Made by a program: the position numbers and the translations under genes. Under the pieces are notes generated by a model that was not told the DNA's origin, searched no databases, and worked only from the letters and a program-made list of their open reading frames with translations. A stretch of 64,000 nucleotides of DNA from Hetaerina americana (lineage: Eukaryota; Arthropoda; Insecta; Odonata; Calopterygidae): positions 39,518,237-39,582,236 of the forward strand of contig JAKTNV010000010.1 in assembly GCA_022747635.1 (NCBI GenBank), read 5' to 3'. Positions 38,401-50,400 of the stretch are shown here, piece after piece (the first letter of the stretch is position 1; every line of letters starts with the position of its first letter).

Positions 38401-41400
38401 TTTCTAGATCCAAGTTTTTGGGAGTTGTTATAAATAAAAATTTATCATGGGATGAACACATATGCAATCTTCGTAGCAGGTTAAATTCCATTTGCTTTCT
38501 TATTAGAAGTATTAGGAAATCTGTAAGCCTTGATATCTTACTTTCAATTTATTACGGAGAATTTTATTCTTTAATTATCTATAGTATTCTGTTCTGGGGT
38601 TCTTCCCCTCATTCTGATTCAATTTTTAAAGCTCAAAAATGTTTAATACGATTAATATGCAATGCTCCCTACAATGCACCTTGTCTTTCCTTCTTCAAAA
38701 GGTTAAATATTCTGACTGTTCCATGTATTTACATTTATGTCGTATGCATTTTCGCTAAAAGTAATATATCCAATTATATGACAAATGACAACGTTCATTG
38801 CCACCAAACCAGAGCCTGCAGAGACCTGCATCAAACTTATTGCAGGACTTTAAATACATCCCTGGGGCCTAAATCAATGGGCCTCCTTGCACTGAACAGG
38901 CTCCCTTACGATTTTAAGTACGTAAAGGATCCAGTCCTGTTCAAAAAGAAATTAATATCATTTTTAAGGAAAGAACAGTTTAATTCTGTAATGGAATTCA
39001 TGGAGAAAAAATAACCATACTGAATATGGAATATATTTTATGCAAAAAATTTATTATTGTGTCATGCTTTTCTGAATTTCATCATTGTTTAACATCTATA
39101 TGTACATATGACGTGTCCTATACACTTATATGATGTATCTATTACACTGTGTCAGTGTCTTCTGGGCAAATAAAGATTATTATTATTATTATTATTTCAG
39201 CATTTCATTGGCAACTTCAATCATTATACCCGGTTTCAACAATGTTCTAACATTCCATGTTGCTAATTTCCATGTATTCGTTGTCCTTATATGTTTGCCT
39301 GGTCGATATCTTTAAAATCCATCCTTATCTATTCGAGGCATGTTTAGAGGTTTCCATCCAGAGGTAATCCCTATGTGGTCTGATTACAAAGACCTTGGCC
39401 AATTGTATGTTTAAGAGAAAATAAAATTTCAATGCAGGCTATTGTGCTTGTTGTGTTACCTCTAATATTACCATTGTAAGTTGAACATGTTTCAACTTAC
39501 AATGGACGCAGCTGATGCAATATTGGAGTCAAATCAATGAAACTTGTTCCACATATTCATTATATATTACACTATCAATAACACATCAAATTAGGCAATT
39601 AAAAAATAAATAAATTATATGAATAAACTTATAACCACTACTTATGGAACAACCCTTATAATTTATTAACTAAAGGAACAGCAAGATAGGAACCTTAGGT
39701 ACACCAAGCGTATTGTAAATTGGCTATATTTGATGAGTTATTTGTTAGTGCAACAAAATTTCAATTGTTAAAATATCTAACTTTCCATCCATTCAATAGA
39801 ACAATGTGGAAACTCTAGGCTTATAGTTTGAGTAGTAGAATTTTGTGATTAAATATCAACCCCTTTGGAGGAGTCAGATTATTATTTTATATCATTTGTT
39901 AATGTCCCAAATATTTGTTGCAATATAAGTTTTTTAGTTGTTAATAGTAGATTTACCAGGCCTAAAGTTATTCCTCTCTTTATAAGCAAATTATTTACTA
40001 TTTTAATAAGTATATTAATCTAGACTTTGGATAAATTAACGAGTAATGAATTAATGCTTTTGAGTGATAACTGTAAACATGGCATCCATATAAGTCTTTA
40101 AAAAATGGAATAATAGAGCTATTCTTATATCAACTAGGGAATTTATGTTTAGATATAGATTTAATTCGGGGAAAATAAATGTTGAACATCCTCCCTCTAT
40201 CAGTCTTAACATTCTATTGCCACTCAATATGCCCTGCATTTATTTTTCCAGCCTTCTTTGAATTTATCTAAAAAATCATCTCTTCCTCCCTAACAAGCCC
40301 AGAATTCATCTGTTTTCTTTCTATCTATTTCAATTTTCCCTCTTCTGTCACCCCAACTGCTCAAAATCCCTTAATCTAAACTCATTGTCTCACTTCAATA
40401 ACCAAGTTTCAGAACCACACAATAATGGGCCATTACAAATTTTATTGGTCTTTTCTTGGCATATTTGCTAAGGTCCCTGTCATCAACTACCTCCTCCTTG
40501 TAAAAGCATCTTTACATGATGCATGTTATTTAATATTTCCACCATTGTTTAAAATACTTATTTAAAACGTAAACTGTTCTAGTTGCAATAATGTTAATTT
40601 TAGCCTTCCTATTTCTTTAGAACCTAATTAACATTGTTTTCTAATAATTTATTATAATCCCTTATTATTACTTTAATGCGTTAATGCCCTCAGCAAAAGT
40701 TGAATGCTTCCTCATAAAGAAACTCTATTTAACCTTCAATAATATGAAGCCACAATAATGGTTATCATGTAATTTTTTTGTTGACCTTATTAATTGAAAA
40801 TGAAATAATAATTCCTAGCTAAACAATTTTTAGAAGTAACATGCAGAAGTTTATCTTGAAAATCAATATCTCTTGTACCTAAAATTAAAAAAAAATAGCT
40901 TTCAGCTCCACCATTTTGGCCCTAATCTCAATTTTTGGTATATTTAAATAACCCTAACCAAGATGTAAATTGGTTAATAAATTATTGGGCTTTAATTATG
41001 AGCAATCAATGATGAGTGAATTTGTTTTTATTGACTATAACCATTTTGAAATATAATCACAGTTTTAATTTTAAAATATGGAATTTTTATTCTTAGTGAC
41101 AGAAAGAGAAGTCATCAATGGAATTTTGAGTGTTAAAAACACCAGGAATCACTGTTTGGCATATGTTCGCTACATTAACAACATCAATCTTCAAAACTTA
41201 AGGAAAGCCTCTCTTTTCATTGACATCCTCAATCGAAGCATTGACACTGAAGCAACAAAGTTGCTAGGCAATCTACGTGATGAAAGGTTACCAGCCAAAA
41301 TAGAGACCAGCAATCTGCAAAGGTTGGTTTACAATTAAATGACCAGTTCTCACTCTGAGAAACCTTGAGTAGAATGATACTTCCAGCTATGGTAGTAATG

Positions 41401-44400
41401 ACCTGGCCAAGAGTCATGAAAGTATATCCATGTAACCTCCTATGATCCTATTTTTAGTTCTGAAATATGTTGCTGGCATAATACCATTTCTGTATCCCCT
41501 GTGAAATTTAATGATAACTTTTTCCCTTTGGTATTGTCAGTAGAACTGGTGTATACATTTAAGGGCAGACTCAAAGATTTTTATTGGGCTACATACAGTA
41601 TTTGACTTGGAATTACTAGTTTTCCCAGTAATTAGCATAAATGTTTCAATGGACATGCTTGAAACCTAACTGCTCAGGTGCTTTTATTAACTTGGAAGCC
41701 CTAGGAATGGGTAGGATCAGGTTATGGGAAGGAATAGTCACTGGAGAGAAGATTTGAGGGAATCCATTGAGGAAAATGAATGCGGAAAAATGTTAATGGG
41801 TGAATGCCTCTTGGAGGTAAAATGGTATTGGAAGTCCGGCATAATGCTGGACTTCCAATACCATTTTTATTATATATATATATATATATATACATAAAAA
41901 TGCAACATAGCCTTAGAAGTAACTATCTTTCCTATGAAAAAGTTACCAGTGGTGGTAAATAACAGTTGTGTTAGGGTCCCCCATAACTCAGCTAATCTCC
42001 TTAATTTAGGAAATACTAATATGGCTGCCAAAAGGATGAGGAACATCAAGTTATGATAAAAATGAATGAGTATATTAATGAAAGACCTGATAATCAAACC
42101 TATTATTCCCATTGCAAATAGTGATTTTATTTCTATGCCTCCAATTTGGTCAACTATTTTTACAAAGATAATTTCATTTTACTTAAATTTTTAGGTACAC
42201 AGTTGAATGGATTGGAAGAGAAGGCTTAGACACTGAGACCCATGAAGAATACTTATCTCATTTTCTGACTCATTTTTATCGATCAATAACCAAGTTGGTG
42301 GATCGTGCCATGAGGAAGGAGGACTCAAGTGCTCAAGGGCAAATTGTGACAGAGATCCTTCAGCATTTGCATGCATGCAATAATTCTGTTAAGGTTTGTA
42401 TCAGTGACATTCATGGCTCTCTTCAATATTTAAAAGTGGCTTATAATCACTTATTGACTTGGTAAAGGAATATTCCTAATCAATCCTGAGCTCTAAGCAT
42501 GGAGGTATTTTTACTGAGATACCTATTTCTAAAATTAACATTGTAAAATATCATTTGTCGGCTAATTAAAAAAGTAGACAAACTGGTAAACACGTTTCAT
42601 ATGTTGCTCAAGGGAAGAAAAAAACTGATCAGTATTACTTTTCAGGTGTTTTATGGCCGGGAAGATGACCTAGAGCGAATTCACATTTACATGGTGGGTG
42701 ACCAGCTAGAGGAAGAGGGAGGTAATGCAGGTGCCAATGAGGAGAGGAGGCCTCCACTGGTGTTGCATGGGGAGGGAGGATGCGGGAAAACTTCGCTCCT
42801 TGCCAAATCAGCATCAATGACCCCGGAATGGTTTGCAGGCACAAGACCAGTCTGTATCATTAGATTCCTTGGGACTACTCCTGACAGCAGTGCCCTCACC
42901 CCAACATTAATATCCATATGCCAGCAGGTAATTAGTTTTGTTTAGTTAATCATGCATACATCATTTCACATCACTGAGTCCTTTCACTTTTACTCGAGCT
43001 AGAAACTTGAAAATTTCAGGGGAATTTCGTATTCTCCTAGTGAGTATGAGAAAAATTCCAATAAAATGGCCAGAGTTCAAATTCAATGTTTGTATTCGGA
43101 ATTGAATATTTTTGAATTATTTTTAATTGAACAGACACCTGATGTATCTCTAAACACACCCAGTGAAACAAACTCTCTCTGAATTGAAGGTTTTCAAAAA
43201 ATATATTGCAGATCAGAGTGCTAAGTATTGAAATTCTTCAAAATAGCGCCCTTACGCATCAACGCACTGAATTCAGTGCATCTGCCGGTGGCAGTAAACT
43301 TTCTGGAAGGCATCAAAGGGAATCTTGTTCAGGCACATTGCCACAGGCTCTTTGATATTATCCAGCATTCCAAAATGGTTACCTTTCAAGCTCTTTTTTA
43401 TTCTTGACAACAAAAAAAGTCTGGCAGTGGCACATCATGACTGTAGAGCGTCTGGGGTAGGGTTGCCACCTTGAACCTGGTCAGGAGTGTGGTCACCAGG
43501 ATGGCGGTGATATGATACGAGGAAAGCATGTTATCATGGTGCAGCCTCCAATTGTCAAAGATCTCTTTCCTTACACATCACACTCTTTTCTGCAGCCTTT
43601 TGAGGACTTCCTCATAAAACTTATTATTTACTGTCTTTCCCTGAGGTACAAACTCTTAGTGGTTGATGCCTTTTGAGTCAAAAGATAATGGATAAAGACT
43701 GCTTATTTTTGGAGCAGACCCTGTATTGATCTGCTACCTAATGTTTAAATAATTGTAATGAGCTTCAGTGGATGATTCTGTTATAAGTTACTGGTGTGGC
43801 ATCTCCCACAGTTTCTTTGGATTAGTCAAAGGTAAATACCCTAATGTTTAAATGGTGGCTTTGATGTCATGGACTGTGGAGCAATGTGCTTGACTATGAA
43901 TACTTGTGACATTGTATGTACAGTATTTTGTCACAACATTTTGTTCCTTAAAGGCTCCTAAAATTTTGGAGTGTACAAGGACACCTTGGTAGCTTAACTG
44001 GCTAAAGAACTCAGCTGGAAATCAAGAGATCTGGGTTCGAATCCCAGTCAAGGCAAATGATTTTTACACTTATAAATGTGTTTGAATGGTAAGGAACATT
44101 AGCAGATGACTGTTAAAAGTTACTGGCCTGGCATCCACTTCAGTTTCCTTGAATACAAGGTATTTAATCAACAGATTATGTTAATTATGCTCCTTAAAGG
44201 TTTTTTTTAACTATATACATTTTTATCTCTTCCTGTATTCCATTACACACAATTAAACCTGGTTTACAAACTGCAAGAATTTATTTTCTGTTGACTCTCT
44301 GACTCACTTACCAGGGTTCAATGTATAGATGAGTATTTCCTTTTTTTTAGATTTCATACAACTATATGTTGCCATTTGAAGATATCCCAGATGACCTAGT

Positions 44401-47400
44401 CCCACTGATGGCCCATTTTAAGCACCTGCTAACTTTTGCATCTGCTCAACAACCACTGCTGTTATTTCTTGATTCTGTAGACCAGCTTACTGGAGCTCAA
44501 GGAGCAAACAAAGTGTCATGGCTACCAACTCGTTTACCTCCACACTGCAAGGTATGTACCCCAGATATCACACTTGCATCATTGAAGTCTGTCAATTTGC
44601 ATCAAGCTGAAAAATTGCCCTAACAAAATTATTAGGGAAAAATATTTCAGAGCACAAATCTTCAAGGATTACAGATACTTAAGTATACATGTAGTTACCA
44701 TATTTCAACTTCAGTTCATGTCAGATTATTTTCTGAAATATAGTTGTGGTTCATTGATAATTTGCTACTTGGTTATTTTGACTTTAAATTTTTCATATTT
44801 GATTTCAAGGGACTAGGAAGTGATCATTGCATTCAACTTTATTCCTATCCCTGGTTCACCTAATAAGAGGGACCTTAGATGGTAGCCTCGCCATTGGGGA
44901 CATATATGTATATATTGAAAGAACAGGGAAGTGAAGGTGAAAGAATGTTACTAGAGTGATGAAAGGAGAAATGATATTTTAGCTTAAAGGAGACATGGCA
45001 GGACATTTGTTCCAAAAATCAAATAGGGATGGAAAGGATACTCTGTGCCAATTGAGTTACCTACTTTTTGTGAAAACATGATACCTACTTTCACCTTTGA
45101 AATGCATAGTTGCCCAGATTTGTGGGAACATCATTTTCACTTTGATTTCTCTTTAGCCACTCAAATTTACTCTCTGCTGACAAAAATGTATATTAATGTG
45201 AAGTTTGTTGACGATTTTTTTCTGCACTTTCTTGAGGCATTTTAAATACATACATAGTTTAGTTATGAAACATCTTTTGATGATTTTAGAAATTCATGCC
45301 GTGTTTTATATTACATTTTTTAGGATATTTATATCGGAGGTTAAATTTCTTATTAAATTCCAAAATATTGCTGAATACATATAAAAGTGTCCAGACAAAG
45401 ATAATTTAATTAAAAGAAAAATTAATACTGAGGAGAGGAAACCTGTTGGAGAGTAAAAGTGTTGCTCCTTTGTACAAAAATATTTGCTAGAATACCTTTA
45501 CTGTTTGTTTGATACTTTATATTTGTGAGAGATATTTGGCAGAATTTTTCAATGATTTTAAAGGTGTTTCTGAATTCCCAGTAGACTGATAACTGTGCAC
45601 ATAATGTTTGTCTTTGAATGCAATCAATAAGTCAGTCAGGTAAAATCGAATCCATGTTATTCCAGTTTGTTTGATTTTGTGCTTTAGAATGTTCATGGCT
45701 TGAAAAAAAAGTTTACTTTCACAATTTGAAGCAGATGCATTTTTTATATTACTGTATTTTAATATACAACCTGTTTCAAAAACTTGTAAACTCCATTCCA
45801 ACACTTCTAGGGAACTCATGGATCTCTGATCCAAGACCCCTGAGGTATTTCTCATTTCCCATAAAGTTTCATTTTGGGTGTGGATAAATTCTTAAAAGTG
45901 AATACTCCTAATAGTTGGTGGTTTCCTGTGCTGAAGAGGCTGACAATCCAGAGGTATCAAGAGATTACCACCTTCTGAGAAGAATGATTGATATAGAGGA
46001 GAATTTTATAAAAGTAACGGATCTTGGGGAAGATCTTGCAATGCAGGTTATCAGGTGAGTTTCAATGAGATCCCATCTTCTGCAGTGCCCCTACCTTTAC
46101 TTATTAATATAAAGCTTCATCCAATGAGGAGCAAGTGCCAATTAAGATGATGATTATTATTAATTTTGGATACAAATTACCTGCAAAATGATGAGGGCAA
46201 TTTGGATGAAACTTTCAGGACTTAACAAAAAATGCTCAGAAAAAATTGAACTCCTTCCCAAATTTCCTGGATTCAGAACTGGTTCAAAGAAAAAAAATTC
46301 TCAAATACATGATTTTTGAAATTTGATCAAAACTTAAGACAATTTCACGAAATTATGTAATGGAAATAATCAGAAATAATGGGCTGAAACTTTCAAGGAT
46401 TGTATTTGTTTCCAGTTTTTCATTATAACATTAAAAGATTCCTGGTTTTGATGATACCAATTCTGAATTCATTCAACTTGATTAAATTGGGAAATTGTTA
46501 TCCGTCCTTGTATAGCCACTTTCTTTAACTCATCAAATATGAAAGAATCACTTCAATATTTCAAACTTGAACTGCATTGTACCTAAAGGTTGAGCATTCT
46601 ATTTTGCCATTAGCTTCCCACCTATCCCTTGAAATGTTTCAAACAATGCATTGAAATATGTTTTGCTTCCCAATGATCAGTTGCCATAGAAATGCCTAAT
46701 GAACCCATTTATATTAAGTCGGATGTGTTTCAAGAATTTGAATGCAAGGGGAAGAAAAATTTCGGGGAGCTTTAAATAATAGGAGACCACAAAACTTTGC
46801 TTATACTCCAATCTCATTAATATAAGAATAGGGATCTCTTAAATTTACTTACTAGAGCAAAGAAAAATGTTGATTGCACCCTATACATGGGGGAAAGGAG
46901 AGAGATCACATGATTCTTTGGTTGCGGGTGCATTAAATGTTGGGTTGCTTGACCACCCAAATCCATAGAAAGAAAAAGAGGGAGAGATAAGTGACATTAT
47001 TCCCACTTGTGTATTAGTAGGACATGATCATTGTGATTTTTATGACTTTGAGATTACTTTATTTGAGAATTTTGTGAATCTATAAACATAAAAAACATAA
47101 TGCTTGTTATATAAAGAACATGGCGATATATTTAATGATTACTTTTTAATATATGGCGCCTAGAATAAATATGTTGGACTTAAATTATATTTTAGGCTAT
47201 GCAATTAAAATGCAAATTCTATATTTTCTCCTTTTAAAAAATCTGTAATGAGATCCAGATTAGAATGGCAGTTCTGCATTATGCATGTAAGTTCATTGAC
47301 TTGCATTTCAATTTTTGAGAAGAAATCTTGGGGAGTGATGATGAAAGGAATTCAAGGCAAATTATATTCTTGATGCTGTCCAGATACTTGATTCCCCATG

Positions 47401-50400
47401 GCTTGGGGTATTACAAAACTTTACAATAAAAATTAAATTTTGAGCCCATTCTTTGCATATTGATTTATCATTAAACTAAAATCAAGAATAACTCAATATG
47501 TGGAGTTAGTCACTGTAAATTACACTTTGAGGTACTGAAATCATTAAACTATTGCCAAGGGCCAGGAATTTTCATTAATTTTTAGTATGAGTAGAATGTT
47601 TTTTTTTCAAATTAAAGTGAACAATTACTTTAGGATACTAGCAATACATATCCATTACCATCACATGTAATGGAAATGTAAAGTACATTTACCATCTCCA
47701 TTTGTATATTATTACTTGTGCCATATCTTATTTCTAGGATGTGGATGAGATCAGCCCATAGGGATTTGAGCAATTATCAATGGCGATTGGTGGCAAATGC
47801 TATTGGACAATGTTCTTTGCCCATTTTTGTGAAGTTAGTTTTTGCTGAAGTTTGCCGTTGGAGGAGCTACACTAAACCACAGGAAACGCATCTTGCATCT
47901 ACTGTAATGGACTCCATTATGATGCTCTTTGAAAGAATTGAAAAGCAGGTAAAAGGATACTATTTCTCTATATATAGTGTTAAGTGCCAAGCCCTATTTT
48001 AGTATTGGTGGTCACTCAACTAACAGATCTAATGCTGAAATCTTCATGTTGAACCTTAATTACATGGTACACCCCTTCCATTTAGCATATTCTGAATTAC
48101 TTACTGCTATCACTTTGGAAATTTTCAATAGCTTTGTGAATACGTTTTCCATTCTAACAGCTAATGCTCTCATGGAAATCCTATCTAAGAACTCTTTCAG
48201 CTGAATTTGCGTGTTCTTTGTCGCAGTGCTACATTAAGAAAATAGTTAGGCATCGTGATATGTTTAAGATTATATGTGGGTGTGTAATAATAACATAAAA
48301 GAGATAATATTGGCTTATTGATCAACAGTATGCCTTCTTCCCCATTTTAGCATGGTCGCATACTGGTGTTCCATGCTCTAGCATACATAACTGCTGCCAA
48401 AAGTGGGCTGTCTGAATCAGAATTGGAGGATTTGATATCCTTGGATGACCGTGTGTTAGATGATGTATATCAGTATCACATGCCACCAGTAAGGCGTATA
48501 CCCCCTCTGCTGTGGACAAGAATACGTAATGATCTACCTAACTATCTGTCAGAAAGAGAAGCAGATGGAGTAAATGTACTCAACTGGTACCATAGGTATT
48601 CATGAATTTATAGATTCTTTTCCCTTCAAAGCATGCCTATCTTTAAATCTCATGGTGTATTTTTAATTTGACGTCTTCAGTTTTAGTTTTTTTATAACAG
48701 CTCCAAGTGTTGGAACCCATCCACTCTACTATAGCATCACTTCCCAGACAATCATATGGTGGGTATCAGTTTCACTGAAATTGCTGCCCAAACTAAACTA
48801 TAACCTGTGCTGCAATAAAGACAACCTATTGCGCACATTTGTACAGCTTCTATGGAAACATTGTCTGTCAGCATGAAGAAACAAATTATACCTAGATAAA
48901 ATTCACAGACAGCAAAATATGAGAAATCTGTTGATATAAATCGAGCATAGATCATACATATTTTATCTTGGCTATTTTCATATAGTATGTATTTCCTAAA
49001 ATTTTGGCATAACATCATAGCAAACAAGCAATTTAAGTTTGACAATGATGCAAATGCAAGTATATAAAATTCTGGGAAAATATATGGAAGTGCTATTAAC
49101 TATGAAAATTAATACTGTGCTCAGTTCACAAGGAATAAGACCTGATTTTGGTCAGCATAAAGAGAATAATATTAATTCAAAGGAATGTAGGAACTGGCTT
49201 ACTTAAGCTCTTAGCTGTATATCAAGAGATACAATTATCAATACCAGGCTAGGAAAATGATTAGTTAACTATGAAATTCCCAGATTTTATAAATAAAATA
49301 TTCTTAGTAACCATAAATACATTTCACAGCTTACTAAAAATAATTTTAAATGCGCATTACCTTTAATTTTAAATGTTCACCTGAACTAGATTAAGTCCAT
49401 GGACTTTTCTACTGTGGGTGATTATTCATACATACTACTTCACTCCTCAGGAAATAGAGCTTCAAGGAAATCTCTGGTTATTTAAATGAAACTAAATTTT
49501 ATAGTTATTTTGTGTGACCCAACCCACTAGTTTGTGTTCAATTAGAAATAGGGGTTTAACACATATGAGAATAAGTATCTAATGTACAGATTTTATGTTA
49601 AGTTTAATATAGATAGAAAAATGACACGTTCATTATAAATTAGATTTTTGCATAGTTACAGTCCAGCTTGCTTTATCTCCGTTATCCCTCCCACAGTTAA
49701 ATTAGCTTAGGAATTCCTCCTCTCTTTAAAAATATGTATTCACTATCCTTTTATCCTCCAGTCTTCTGTCCCCTCCCCTATTGAATGGCCTTCAACACAT
49801 TCAGTAAAATGTATCTGTATATGTCTGATCCAGGTTTGGCTCAGATACCTATTAACAGATTTAACCGAACCCAGACATATATGTAAGAAAATCAAAGAAC
49901 TAATGAACCCATGCTCATAACATAGAAGGGAAGGTATAGTCCGGTTGAAAGCTGGTGGCCCCAACCTGTGCAGGAGATGGCATGGATGGGGGAAAATTTG
50001 GCTAGAGAGGGGTAGAGGAGGGGTAGGAGAAAGGCCTTGGGCAGTGGCTTAACAGTACAGCCAACAGTAGTGGAAGGATTTGTGAACAGCAACAGAACAC
50101 TGCCAAGAGAACACTTGAGTATTACTCTCAGCAAACAGATTTTTGCAATTGAACAATTTTCCATGCTACATTAACACTATTCTCTCAATATTTTAAAAGC
50201 TGTAGGAAATTTATAATTTGAAATCATGTTTTACATTTATTTATTTTTAAATATGTCAATTAACAAATTTCCCTAATCACTGTCGCTTTCATCAGTTCCT
50301 TCATTAATTATATTATCATTATGGAAATTGTCCATAACAGCTTCATTTTCAATAAATGTTCTTTCAGCTTCTTTCACTCTTGCATAGGTTTCTCCACTCT

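Larger units (their letters stand above)
35846..39195 (+). mobile_element. LINE family C (CR1/jockey-like), nested in LINE B
   Basis: This is a 5'-truncated element with the end of ORF1, an uninterrupted ORF2 and a TTA-repeat 3' tail (39,170-39,195). It separates LINE B into two parts: family B reads IIALQEVRW just left of it and [12 protein letters not shown] just right of it. It is therefore younger than LINE B. A target-site duplication was not clear. Confidence 0.88.
42928..44350. other. NWD intron 8
   Basis: 1,423 bp. It holds a mariner remnant (43,240-43,723), a SINE body fragment (about 43,768-43,835) and a SINE with tRNA-like head (43,981-44,165). Confidence 0.65.

Noticed and set aside
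42635..42917. Minus-strand frames opposite NWD exon 8
   Set aside because: Shadows of the P-loop exon.
43981..44053. Functional tRNA gene
   Set aside because: The T arm is perfect but the anticodon stem does not pair well and a body shared with other copies follows, so it is a SINE head.
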